Source: an uncultured Paraglaciecola sp. (GTDB lineage Bacteria > Pseudomonadota > Gammaproteobacteria > Enterobacterales > Alteromonadaceae). From it: DNA of 45,024 nt. A model generated the notes under the pieces. That model was not told where the DNA came from. It ran no database searches and saw only the letters and a list, made by a program, of their open reading frames with translations. Where the stretch lies: assembly GCA_947498355.1 (NCBI GenBank), contig CANMKA010000033.1:1-45024 (forward strand), written 5' to 3'. Of the stretch, positions 37,027 through 45,024 are shown in pieces. Within the stretch, counting starts at the first letter, position 1. Each line of letters starts with the position of its first letter. A program made the position numbers and the translations under genes.

Positions 37027-38418
37027 ATGACCAGAAACTTCGTACTTACTGTGTGTATCACGGTTTGTTTGGCTTTTGGAGCAAATTTAGCAAATGCTCA
37101 AGAAGGCAGATTCTTCACTAACAACGCTTATGGAAACCCAGTAGCGTATTCACCCGGCGTCCATAAAGATGATGTCACCTACATTAGTTATCAAGGCCCA
37201 CTAGAAGACCCTTGGGTCGCATCATATAACCATGAAACAGATTCTTGGGCTGGCCCTTACAAAGCTGGCGTAAGCCTGCTTGGCAAAGATCCAAATATAA
37301 AAATTGATAATCACGGTCGTCCTTCACTCGTGGTCGATAGCGCGGGCTATATACATGTTTTCTATGGGGGCCATGGCGGAGATACCACTTTGCATGGAGA
37401 AAACCCACTCGGCAATACCCATAGCGGAGAGCTACGCCATCGCGTCAGTCGTAACCCTTACGATATATCTAGTTGGAGAACCTTAGACAACATTTCTAAT
37501 TTTGGTACTTACACCCAAGCTGTGACTATGGGTAATGGCGATATCTACTTATTCTACCGACACGGCGCCCATCAAAGTGATTGGGTTTATCAACGCTCTA
37601 CAGACAATGGCATTACCTTTGCCAAGCCAGTATCTGTAATTAAATCTGAGAAAGTCGCTAACATAACCGACAATACCCGCATCCATGCTTGGTACTTATC
37701 AGTAACCAAATTTAGTGATAACCGATTAGGCCTTGCGTTTAATTACCACGCAGAAAATCGTCCGCACGACTTAGAGCGCAGAGATGGGCACTACGTATAT
37801 ATGGATACCGACAGCAGAAAATTCTTTAATATAAAAAACGAAGAAGTCACGTTACCAATAAGAAAAGGTAAAGCAGATAGACAAGCATTAGTGGTGAGAA
37901 CCGACGCTGACAAATGGGCAGTAGGCCCAAAAGTTGTTATCGACCGTAAAGGCTGGCCCCACTTTGTGTTGCGAGAAGGCAGCGATGACGACTCTGTTAG
38001 TAAAACTGGCGGCCCAAAAAAGATTCGGTATTATCGCTGGGATGGTAACACTGAAAAGTGGAGCGACAATTCTGATACTAGCCTTCCTGTGGGTACCGCG
38101 CAAATAGTAGTCCACGACCCGAGGGACGCAGACTTACTAATCGCTCTTAGAGAGAAAAATGACGCTGGAGTAACCGAAGGTAAGATCATTCGATGGACGA
38201 CCAACAATGGTGGAAAAACCTTTACTAAAGGCTCTACCGTATTTAACGGACGTTCTGGTGGTATGGATATTTCTGACCGGATCACGGATGCACATCCAGA
38301 TGCACAATTCATTTTTGTCGACAGAAAAACTGGAGAGCACTCTGATTACTCAGACCTGATACTTTGGGGAGACAGCGGGCCCGTTAAACGCCTAAGAACT
38401 GACGCGCGAGTGAGGTAA
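37027..38418 (+). CDS. Secreted BNR_4-family beta-propeller protein, possible polysaccharide lyase
   Basis: This 463-residue protein has a signal peptide ending ANA with cleavage before Q25. Repeating beta-propeller blades of the BNR_4 type follow (for example GYIHVFYGGHGG, GDIYLFYRHG, GWPHFVLREG). His and Tyr residues cluster in the first blades (H116, H123, H132, H138 and Tyr near 188). This fold is used by ulvan lyases of families PL24 and PL25 and by other secreted glycan-active proteins. The catalytic assignment is inference only. The gene is flanked by a candidate operator upstream and a strand-specific terminator downstream. The next gene is a chemoreceptor. Confidence 0.78.
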   Translation: MTRNFVLTVCITVCLAFGANLANAQEGRFFTNNAYGNPVAYSPGVHKDDVTYISYQGPLEDPWVASYNHETDSWAGPYKAGVSLLGKDPNIKIDNHGRPSLVVDSAGYIHVFYGGHGGDTTLHGENPLGNTHSGELRHRVSRNPYDISSWRTLDNISNFGTYTQAVTMGNGDIYLFYRHGAHQSDWVYQRSTDNGITFAKPVSVIKSEKVANITDNTRIHAWYLSVTKFSDNRLGLAFNYHAENRPHDLERRDGHYVYMDTDSRKFFNIKNEEVTLPIRKGKADRQALVVRTDADKWAVGPKVVIDRKGWPHFVLREGSDDDSVSKTGGPKKIRYYRWDGNTEKWSDNSDTSLPVGTAQIVVHDPRDADLLIALREKNDAGVTEGKIIRWTTNNGGKTFTKGSTVFNGRSGGMDISDRITDAHPDAQFIFVDRKTGEHSDYSDLILWGDSGPVKRLRTDARVR

Positions 38419-38442
38419 TTTAAACAAGGGCGCGCAATTGTT

Positions 38443-38474
38443 AAAGTAAGGCTGGGCCCCCCTAGTCTTACTTT
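38443..38474 (+). terminator. Terminator after the BNR_4 gene
   Basis: AAAGTAAGGCT and AGTCTTACTTT form an 11-bp stem with one G-U pair and a 10-base loop. The G-U pair holds only in plus-strand RNA, which fits the direction of the BNR_4 gene. Only a short T run is present, inside the second arm. Confidence 0.65.
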
Positions 38475-38776
38475 ATAAAGCGTATTATTCCGATATTGTC
38501 TAACGCCTTACACGTGATTGACCTATCAATTAACCTAGCTTAACCACTCTCACTTTTTAATGAAACTCAGAATTTGTCAGTAATAAGCAACTAAGCCGAC
38601 CAGCGTATTTTTGTCTTTTACTTCTTTTACTTTGTTCTGAACTAAAATACTATCCGCCGCGTAAGGAACGTCAGTAGATTACTGCTAAAGAACAAAAGAT
38701 TCAGGCAGATAACCTAGCTAATAAAACAGGATCACAATACTCCCAAAAACACACAAAGTAGAATTAAGGAACCATA
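38475..38776. other. Intergenic region upstream of the chemoreceptor
   Basis: About 300 bases without a recognised gene. It presumably contains the chemoreceptor promoter. AAGGAA (38767-38772) just upstream of the ATG at 38777 is the likely ribosome-binding site. Confidence 0.4.
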
Positions 38777-40810
38777 ATGTTAAGAATTAATGAATTGAAA
38801 ATCAAAACGAGAATAATCGCTTTGGTTGTCATTCCTTTAATTGTGACCTTGACACTGGCAATCGAGCGTTACAAGAACGCTGAAACAGTTCAGACAAACA
38901 TCGAAAAGTTAGATGTACTCCAAGCTTACATTAAACATATGTCTCCCCTTGTTGCGGCCTTGCAAAATGAGTTTTTATACAGCCATTTATATATTATTGC
39001 AGATGAAAACGATCCCACTACCATAGCTTTCTTACGAAGAAAGATGCAGCAAGCCCGTAGACCAGTAGATAAAGCATTGAAGAGCTATATTGATTTTATT
39101 AATTCTGAACAAGGCTTGGCTCAATTTCCTAAACTCTCTAAAAACCTCGACCGCTTAAAAACCAAAACTGGGTTACTACCTGAATTACGGGTCAATGCTG
39201 ATCAAAAGCTAAAAAAAGTGGGAAACCTGTGGACCCAAGGAACCATGAGAACCACAGTACTCGATCTCATCGAAACGTCTAAAGCAGTAGTTATACTATC
39301 TAGTACTAATGACGAGTTATCTTTACTTTCAAATGCCTATCAAAATTTAATTAGCGCAAAAAATACCAATATATTGCAGGTCAGCAATATCTATTTGGCA
39401 ATCGACTCCCCCATGAACGTGAGCAATTTTGGAAAAATTGTTAAATATCAAACAGCAATGCAGGAGTTTTTGAGCAATTATACAAACTATGCCCCCGCTC
39501 AACTAGTTGACTTCTATTCACAACGATTAGAATCTCACCCAACATTCAAATTGATGAACGATATTCAAGAATCCGTTCGACGTAAAGCAACCAACTCTAT
39601 TGGCGAAAAACTCGACCTAAATGCTGAACAATGGCTAACTGATGGCGATAATTTAACCAATGCATATGACGTTGTCATCGATGAAACACTTAACACCATA
39701 GAACAAACAAAAAATTCATTAGGTGATAACGCACAAAGGGCAGTTCGCAACACCTTAATTTTGATTGTCGGTCTGGTGATTGTATTGGCATTAGTTTCCC
39801 TAAAAATTATATCCAGCATTAACCAACCTATTCAGCAGCTAATGAATGACTTAACCCAGCTTGCTCAGAGCAAAGACATGTCTTTAAGAAGTAATTTGCA
39901 AGGCAATAACGAGCTGACTTTAGTGGGCAAAGCCTTTAACTCGTTAATCGAAGCATTTGAATCTACCTTGTCAAAAGTGCGAAATCGAATTGTCGAAATG
40001 ACCGACTCTAGCCAAGAAGTGTCTGACTCGATGAAAGAGTCAATGCGATTAATAGAAAGCCAAAAAGACGCAACGGAAAGTATCTCAGTAGCAATTAATC
40101 AAATGACAACAACAATCCATGAAGTATCTAAAATGTCCCTTGCTACGTCAGACACAGTAAAGAAAGTCCATAATCTGTCTATCTCAAGTGAGAAAGATGC
40201 ACAACTAAGTAAAAATAGTATGGACGCCCTTTTCACTGAGTTGGGTGACACTGGCACACTAGTAGAAAACCTAAATGACGAAGCTGGGCAAATTAGTAAT
40301 ATTTTGCAGGTGATCAAAGGGATCTCAGAGCAAACAAATTTACTCGCCCTAAATGCTGCCATTGAAGCCGCGCGAGCTGGCGAAGCGGGCCGTGGCTTTG
40401 CTGTTGTAGCAGACGAAGTACGAGAGTTATCAAAAAGAACACACGAATCCACCGAGCAAATACAAAGTCAAATTGAAAGTCTGACCAGCGGTGCAAGCCA
40501 AGCGTCGAGAAAAATGCAAACGTTGCAAGAAAGCGGCCACGAAACCGCAGATACAGTGCAAAAGAGTACCAATGCATTCCTAACTATTATTCAAGAACTT
40601 GACCAAATCACAGATATGGCCAATCAAATCGCTGTAGCCTCAGAAGAACAAACCAATGCAGCAGATGAAATAAACCAGCGGATCCTAAGTATCAAAGCAG
40701 ATGCAGATAACATGCATCATCAAGGCCTAAAAACCTTAGCCTCAACCAATGACATGCTAGAAAATGGAAGCACATTAAAACAAGATATTGATGTATTCTC
40801 GTTTAAATAA
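38777..40810 (+). CDS. Methyl-accepting chemotaxis protein
   Basis: This 677-residue transmembrane chemoreceptor has a first helix at about 13-33 ([16 protein letters not shown]). A periplasmic sensing region of roughly 290 mostly helical residues follows, with the nitrate/nitrite-sensor-like feel of long paired helices. The second helix lies at about 321-345 ([16 protein letters not shown]). The HAMP domain covers about 346-400. The signalling domain has its conserved hairpin tip at about 513-553 ([20 protein letters not shown]). There is no C-terminal NWETF-type pentapeptide for CheR/CheB tethering. The ligand is unknown. Its position after a secreted BNR_4 protein raises the possibility of sensing glycan products. 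Confidence 0.93.
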   Translation: MLRINELKIKTRIIALVVIPLIVTLTLAIERYKNAETVQTNIEKLDVLQAYIKHMSPLVAALQNEFLYSHLYIIADENDPTTIAFLRRKMQQARRPVDKALKSYIDFINSEQGLAQFPKLSKNLDRLKTKTGLLPELRVNADQKLKKVGNLWTQGTMRTTVLDLIETSKAVVILSSTNDELSLLSNAYQNLISAKNTNILQVSNIYLAIDSPMNVSNFGKIVKYQTAMQEFLSNYTNYAPAQLVDFYSQRLESHPTFKLMNDIQESVRRKATNSIGEKLDLNAEQWLTDGDNLTNAYDVVIDETLNTIEQTKNSLGDNAQRAVRNTLILIVGLVIVLALVSLKIISSINQPIQQLMNDLTQLAQSKDMSLRSNLQGNNELTLVGKAFNSLIEAFESTLSKVRNRIVEMTDSSQEVSDSMKESMRLIESQKDATESISVAINQMTTTIHEVSKMSLATSDTVKKVHNLSISSEKDAQLSKNSMDALFTELGDTGTLVENLNDEAGQISNILQVIKGISEQTNLLALNAAIEAARAGEAGRGFAVVADEVRELSKRTHESTEQIQSQIESLTSGASQASRKMQTLQESGHETADTVQKSTNAFLTIIQELDQITDMANQIAVASEEQTNAADEINQRILSIKADADNMHHQGLKTLASTNDMLENGSTLKQDIDVFSFK

Positions 40811-41200
40811 ATTGTACAAGCCGAAAAACTAGCTCAAGCCTAAACTGATAACTCCACTTCAAAAGGGGGTAGCCGTCACAAATAAAGCCTGAGCTAGTGC
40901 ACGCTGGATGCCTAACAACTTAGTATTTTAACGAATGCGGTGTTCAACGTGATTAATTTGGCATGACTGATGCTGATGGAATTTGTATTTTTTAGAAAGC
41001 ACTAATGGGCAACTTAATTCCTTGCCCCCCAACAATTGGGTATTTTTTATACCAATGAGCAGGTTGTCACCTAGGTTCTTGCTCATAATAACGCGTTTCA
41101 ATCACATTTTTTTGTATAGATAAGTCAACTTTGCCGAGCCTGTATCAACCCCTTTATCTTGAGTTGCTACGAAAGTTAAGTTAACTGCCTTACGAGATTA
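40811..41200. other. Non-coding stretch before the repeat array
   Basis: No convincing gene is visible. CTAGCTCA (40829-40836) recurs inverted as TGAGCTAG near 40892. A short terminator-like hairpin lies at 41028-41050: CCCAA/TTGGG with a 3-base loop, then TATTTTTTAT. It could end the chemoreceptor transcript. Confidence 0.45.
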
Positions 41201-41201
41201 G

Positions 41202-41836
41202 ATTCCAGATCAAAAGACCTCTGGAATGACGAGGGTGTGGGTTTGGTTGTCCCTACTCTTCTCGTTTTTACTCTTACTTGCCCCTATTCACTATCTGCTA
41301 TCCCCTTCTTTTTCGGTTTGCTCAGTGCGTTCAGTGCCCTCTGTGGTTCAAAGCTTTTGCTTTTTCTTGCCACTATTTACTATCTCCTATTCACTGCTTT
41401 GAGCCTTTGGATTCCAGATCAAAAAACCTCTGGAATGACAAAATTAGAGGTAGTTAGGTGGCCAAACAAACTATGCCACTACACTGTTCACTACTGGAAG
41501 TGATGAGGGTGTGGGTTTGGTTGTCCCTACTCTTCACGTTTTTACTCTTACTTGCCCCTATTCACTATCTGCTATCCCCTTCTTTTTCGGTTTGCTCTGT
41601 GCCCTCCGTGCCCTCTGTGGTTCAAAGCTTTTGCTCTTTCTTGCCACTATTTACTATCTCCTATTCACTGCTTCGAGCCTTTGGATTCCAGATCAAAAAA
41701 CCTCTGGAATGACGCGAATGGAACCCTTGCTGTTTTTAATTGCTTTGCTCTGTGTGCTCAGTGTCCTCTGTGGTGCAATGTCTTTCGCTTTTGCTCTTTC
41801 TTGCCCCTATTTACTATTCACTATCTCCTAGCTACT
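41202..41836. repeat. Nested non-coding repeat array with hairpins
   Basis: Two 213-base units (41227-41439 and 41501-41713) are nearly identical, with a constant 274-base offset and no indels, separated by a 61-base spacer. A third, degenerate partial copy spans about 41742-41836. A hairpin ATTCCAGA...TCTGGAAT occurs three times (41202-41227, 41411-41436, 41685-41710). Inside each unit a 37-base pyrimidine-rich motif is itself duplicated (about 41266, 41355, 41540, 41629, with a variant at 41789). The plus strand is strongly C/T-rich. Open frames here merely translate the repeat. It resembles dispersed intergenic elements of marine gammaproteobacteria. Confidence 0.85.
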
Positions 41837-41871
41837 TGCTCCTGCTTTTGACTGCCATCCCTACTCTAAGA

Positions 41872-41899
41872 TCCCCATTTGTTAAAACACAAATGGGGA
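41872..41899. terminator. Inverted repeat downstream of the MAPEG gene
   Basis: TCCCCATTTGT and ACAAATGGGGA form a perfect 11-bp stem with loop TAAAAC, 31 bases beyond the MAPEG stop. There is no T tract on the minus strand, so it may end transcription only weakly. Confidence 0.5.
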
Positions 41900-41929
41900 A
41901 TAAATTAACTGAACAGCTCTCTAGCTTTA

Positions 41930-42340
41930 CTACAGTAAAATATTTGCGCCTATCACTAAAATAGAAGCCCAAGACAGAAGGTAAACAGGTGTTCTTAGAA
42001 ACGGAATGCCTGCTATGTAGACGACGGCATGAGCAACTCGAGCAAAGAAAAACACTTGTGCCCAAAGAGCAATATCAAGGTGAGCAGCTTCGGGAGCAAT
42101 AAATCCAGCAGCAACAATAACGGCAATAAATGCTGGCATAGTTTCAACCATATTTAGATGCGCCCGCTCAGCCCTGACTGCCCATAGTGGTGGAGTCGGT
42201 TTTTCTGCTGGGAATTTATCTGGGTAGTTGTTTAAAAAAGTGGGTAACCCCCACACAAAGACGCGAGCGAGTATGTAAGGCGTCCACAATAATAACGTTA
42301 AAACTCCACTTAACGCTAAATAGTAATATGCTGTTTCCAT
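41930..42340 (-). CDS. MAPEG-family membrane protein
   Basis: The 136-residue protein has four hydrophobic helices. The second is preceded by the family motif RAERAHLNMVETMPAFIAVIV (about 56-76), and the third contains ARVAHAVVYIAGIP (about 100-113). MAPEG proteins in eukaryotes act on eicosanoids and glutathione conjugates. The bacterial members of this type are mostly uncharacterised. It stands alone, and a short hairpin (42367-42387) lies in its upstream region. Confidence 0.88.
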   Translation of the reverse strand: METAYYYLALSGVLTLLLWTPYILARVFVWGLPTFLNNYPDKFPAEKPTPPLWAVRAERAHLNMVETMPAFIAVIVAAGFIAPEAAHLDIALWAQVFFFARVAHAVVYIAGIPFLRTPVYLLSWASILVIGANILL

Positions 42341-42722
42341 GATTTTGTCCTTTATTTGTTAGTGTTGAAGCCGTAAAAAACGGTTTCTAATTTGTGACCA
42401 AATAGTTCGTGATTAAATCTTGTGAGGGTATGTTAAATAAGCTGACCGTCTTATTGATCGCAGCTGGCAAAAGCGCACACTTTAAACACGTAAAGTGTGA
42501 TAATTAATGCTTAAGGCCAATAATTATCCAGAGTGTTACCTTTGTTGCAGCCAATAGAAAACAACGTTATCGCCGAACTTACATTACTCAGGGACATCAT
42601 AAAAGCCCATAGTTTACCGACTATATGAGTCACCCAAATCCAAGTGCCTAACGCGATTTATCTCGTTTTATCTTTTTTAATGAATGAGAGCATGTGAATC
42701 ACCACGCTCTCATTGTGCTGAT
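42341..42722. other. Intergenic region with two hairpins and a palindrome
   Basis: No gene is visible. Features are GAAGCCGT/ACGGTTTC (42367-42387, loop AAAAA), CACACTTTA/TAAAGTGTG (42476-42499, 6-base loop) and AATGAGAGC/GCTCTCATT (42683-42714, 14-base loop). The last lies just beyond the YHS stop and is its likely terminator, although no T tract follows. Confidence 0.45.
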
Positions 42723-43202
42723 TTATAAGCTTGCTGCTGCGCTGTGCTTTATTTTTTTCCATTGTTTTGCAGCAGTTTTGATCGTCTTCTTAGGCTCTTT
42801 TTGATAAGCCCTGTAAATGTCTTCGTTCAAAAAAACATAAAGTTTGCCATCAACAACACTTGCATATTGCGGGTCGCCGTCAAACTTTTTACCTACAGAT
42901 ACACCAAAAGTACAGAAACCGCCGTTTTGAGGTGTATACTTACTGGCGTTTTTTTCAAACATTTGTTTGTTTTCTTCACTCGCAAAGTAATAAGCGACAC
43001 CGTCGTGTACTGAGGTATATTTTGCAGTACCTTCAACTCGATTACCTATATCAAGAAAGGCGACTGGATCAACACCATGCAAACCCAGTGGTGCACCAGC
43101 TGCAGTTAATCCGGCTGCAACATTATGCTCATCAACAGCATAAGCTGGAGTCCCAGCGACTCCCATCATTAGTACCGCTATCGCAATTGCTTTTTTCATC
43201 AT
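42723..43202 (-). CDS. Secreted YHS-domain protein
   Basis: This 159-residue protein has a signal peptide ending AYA with probable cleavage after residue 22. A YHS domain follows (about 40-110), with GLHGVDPVAFLD, YYFASEENKQMFEKNASKYTP and GGFCTFGVSVG. The C-terminus is Lys-rich. YHS domains are thought to bind metals, and related proteins occur near copper or cobalt handling genes. The exact role is unknown. It is divergent from the AraC regulator, which may control it. Confidence 0.87.
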   Translation of the reverse strand: MMKKAIAIAVLMMGVAGTPAYAVDEHNVAAGLTAAGAPLGLHGVDPVAFLDIGNRVEGTAKYTSVHDGVAYYFASEENKQMFEKNASKYTPQNGGFCTFGVSVGKKFDGDPQYASVVDGKLYVFLNEDIYRAYQKEPKKTIKTAAKQWKKIKHSAAASL

Positions 43203-43509
43203 CTATCCCTAAACATTAAGTTAACACTCAAGCAGGATTTGCTTAAGTCGAGACAATACTCTAGAAAGCCTTACGACGGGTCAATATGGTAGCTAGAGGC
43301 GGGGATCATGGGTTAATAGTTCAGTACGAGTTGCAATGTGGTCTTTTTTTTTGGCAAAGTTAAATGAGAAATAACGACAAATAATCCCAAAAGCTATGCA
43401 GACAATCTCACAATATGGATTACAAGGGGTATAAATTGAAAAATTGTGCTATTCATATCCGCCATTTCACGCTTTGGCAGTGCCACTGCCGCTAATTAGA
43501 GGCCTAATA
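43203..43509. other. Divergent promoter region, YHS gene and AraC regulator
   Basis: About 300 bases between divergent genes, without a gene of its own. An uninterrupted T run occurs near 43346. AGAGG (43498-43502) is the likely ribosome site for the TTG start at 43510. Confidence 0.45.
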
Positions 43510-44433
43510 TTGGACGTTTTAACAGATGTATTTGACACAATCGGTTTAAAAGGAGCGTTATATTTTCGTACCGACTTTTCTTCTCCTTGGGCAGTTGAAG
43601 TGCCTAATCTAAAAGATGCAGCCAGATTTCATTTGGTAGTACAAGGTAATTGTTATGTCACACTACCTTCCGAGGAAACTATTGTGTTAGAGGCTGGTGA
43701 TCTAATTTTAATCCCTAGAGGTCAATCCCATATACTCGCAGACCAAGTAACATACGATGCACCGTCCCTAGAAACCGTTTTAGATGACTTAAATTATGAT
43801 GGAAATGGCGTCGTGATAGTAGGAAGCGGCGAAGAGCAAGCCTCTACTAAAATGGTGTGCGGACACCTAACATTTAGACGTGGTGCAGATCACCCTGTAT
43901 TAAATGCATTACCTGATTATATTCATACAACAGCAGGAGATAGAGCGAGAGAACCCTTACTTGATGAAATGTTGCGGTTAATTGCTCGGCGTATTTTTAT
44001 TGAAAACTTAGGGTCTGAAGCATCACTAACCCGTATGTCAGAAATCGTTTTCATCGAATTGATTCGCGCCGGTATAGATAAAGACGGACAGCTAACGAGT
44101 ATGATAAATGCGTTTAGAGATAAATATATTGGTCTTGCTTTGGAGCTTATTCATAAACGGGCCTCCGAGCCATGGACAGTTGAATCACTTGCGCGAGAAG
44201 TAGGTATGTCGCGCTCTCGGTTTTCCGACCGCTTCAACAGTTTAATGAATACTTCGCCCATGGCTTATTTAACTGAATGGCGACTCCAAATATCACTCAC
44301 CCTATTAGATGATGTGCGCAACAGTGTACAACAAGTTTCAAATCAGGTTGGCTACCAATCACCTGCTGCGTTCACCCGCGCATTTTCTAAGCGCTTTGGA
44401 GCAAGCCCGAGCCAATATCAAAAAAAGGTATAA
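43510..44433 (+). CDS. AraC-family transcriptional regulator with cupin sensor
   Basis: The N-terminal cupin_6-type domain includes LKGALYFRTDFSSPWAVEVP, FHLVVQGNCYVTL and GDLILIPRGQSHIL. The C-terminal AraC DNA-binding domain has two helix-turn-helices (WTVESLAREVGMSRSRFSDRF and VQQVSNQVGYQSPAAFTRAFSKRFG). I chose the TTG at 43510 (MDVLTDVFD, 308 residues) because AGAGG lies 7 bases upstream and relatives start similarly. The frame stays open to a TTG at 43444 (329 residues). It may regulate the divergent YHS gene or act at a distance. Confidence 0.9.
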   Translation: MDVLTDVFDTIGLKGALYFRTDFSSPWAVEVPNLKDAARFHLVVQGNCYVTLPSEETIVLEAGDLILIPRGQSHILADQVTYDAPSLETVLDDLNYDGNGVVIVGSGEEQASTKMVCGHLTFRRGADHPVLNALPDYIHTTAGDRAREPLLDEMLRLIARRIFIENLGSEASLTRMSEIVFIELIRAGIDKDGQLTSMINAFRDKYIGLALELIHKRASEPWTVESLAREVGMSRSRFSDRFNSLMNTSPMAYLTEWRLQISLTLLDDVRNSVQQVSNQVGYQSPAAFTRAFSKRFGASPSQYQKKV

Positions 44434-44588
44434 GACGTTTATCTATGAATAGCTTTAGTTAAAAAGTACTAAACTGAACCGCATGCCCCCTTACTGGTAG
44501 AATGGGTGTATCTTCAGCCCAATAATACGTTTATCAGTGGCTACATAAAGCCTTAATACCGTTTATATGCCGTTGCTAGGAAACTACA

Positions 44589-44648
44589 CGGTTTGATTGA
44601 AAACCGAATAGGGGCAAACCCCCGAGTGAAATCGTTTCTTTCGATTCC
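44589..44648. repeat. Cluster of three small hairpins beside the transposase remnant
   Basis: CGGTTT/AAACCG (44589-44606), GGGG/CCCC (44611-44622) and AATCG/CGATT (44630-44646) follow each other closely. They lie immediately downstream of the truncated transposase frame. They may be REP-like structures or a remnant of the element's end. Confidence 0.45.
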
Positions 44649-44863
44649 TATAACGCAGTGGAGGGCGTAAGCAATAAATGTACATGATTGGTCATCAGCA
44701 CAAAGGCATGTACATCCACCTTATAGCGCTTCGCATATTCTTTTAGCTTATCCAAATACACGCAGTAATCCTGCTCTGCAAAGAAGCACACCTGACGGTT
44801 GTTACCGCGCTGCACAACATGCTGAGGAATATCGGGAAGATTCAACCGAGGTAGACGAGCCAT
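44648..44863 (-). pseudogene. Truncated REP-associated (Y1) tyrosine transposase
   Basis: The 71-residue frame begins MARLPRLNLPDIPQHVVQRGNN, the usual start of REP-associated tyrosine transposases. It contains the HUH metal motif (H60-V-H62 in TNHVHLLLTP) and then stops at STAL. Family members are roughly three times longer, and the catalytic tyrosine lies in the missing part. It is thus a remnant. The region downstream on the minus strand shows hairpins rather than continuing homology. Confidence 0.8.
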
Positions 44864-45024
44864 TTTCTGAGAGAAAGCACCAAAGTTTAAGACTTACGTT
44901 AATATAGCAAGGTAAAACTAAAAATCAACAACTCTGACCCCTTTGATTTACTTGCGACCTCTTTGAATAAAACACACACTGCGTCAAACAGGGTCATGAA
45001 AATATATGCCACTCGCATGCAAAT
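44864..45024. other. Upstream flank of the transposase remnant
   Basis: No gene is visible. The minus strand contains AAAGGGGTCAGAG (within 44931-44946), a motif I associate from memory with flanks of such transposases. Confidence 0.3.

Noticed and set aside
37027..40810. Complete polysaccharide utilisation locus
   Set aside because: There is no TonB receptor, further CAZymes or transporter next to the BNR_4 gene. The sulfatase is 20 kb away with core genes between.
41202..41836. Possible CRISPR array
   Set aside because: There are only two or three units of over 200 bases with one 61-base spacer, no short regular repeats and no cas genes.
41237..41851. Several hydrophobic open frames with near-identical sequences
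   Set aside because: They translate the tandem repeat units. Hydrophobicity comes from the pyrimidine-rich strand, and there are no ribosome sites or family features.
44589..44648. Integron attC-like site
   Set aside because: The hairpins lack paired core sites of the attC type, and no cassette or integrase is visible.

Overview
The window looks like chromosomal DNA from a marine gammaproteobacterium of the order Alteromonadales (Paraglaciecola/Glaciecola-like). This is inferred from gene content: CsiV, a PilZ-like gene beside mfd, the metY-rimP-nusA-infB-rbfA-truB order, DUF3429, TIGR02450, a sulfatase lipoprotein and a BNR_4 secreted protein. No database search was possible. Most of it is ordinary core genome. 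Accessory-looking DNA is concentrated after about 34.8 kb.

Layout. 1-110: 3' end of a tRNA-Gln with terminator. 174-3000 (minus): YkgJ-type Cys-cluster protein, RbgA/YlqF GTPase, a 58-aa two-helix membrane protein missed by length cut-offs, and UbiF. 3286-9296: orphan REC-TPR protein, EamA transporter, Mpo1/DUF962 protein, PilZ protein and an M61 peptidase with PDZ domain. 9381-16271 (minus): the translation/transcription operon, read as two tandem initiator tRNAs, then rimP, nusA, infB, rbfA and truB. It has its own promoter and a terminator-like hairpin in the rimP leader. 16458-22676: PhhB, sulfatase lipoprotein, flavin reductase with DUF3429 protein, two small conserved proteins, a phosphoribosyltransferase and one LolC/E permease. 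22916-28662 (plus): PilZ-like protein, Mfd and CsiV. 28888-34797: membrane-anchored glutaredoxin and an oppA-oppB-oppC-oppDF peptide importer with both ATPases fused.

34787-45024 is more variable. It holds a 12-cysteine three-module membrane protein, an anchored helical-repeat protein, a secreted BNR_4 beta-propeller (possible polysaccharide lyase) with a perfect 14-bp palindrome upstream, and a chemoreceptor. After these come a 640-bp non-coding array of nested repeats with three copies of a hairpin, a MAPEG protein, a YHS protein, an AraC regulator and a truncated REP-type tyrosine transposase followed by small hairpins.

Functional links. The nusA cluster supports translation initiation and 30S/tRNA maturation. 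UbiF serves ubiquinone synthesis. Mfd and CsiV serve repair and the cell wall. The Opp system imports peptides. The sulfatase, BNR_4 protein and chemoreceptor together suggest use of algal sulfated polysaccharides, but they do not form one compact locus. I found no complete new defence or mobile system. The best candidates for something undescribed are the three-module Cys protein, the nested repeat array and the rimP leader.
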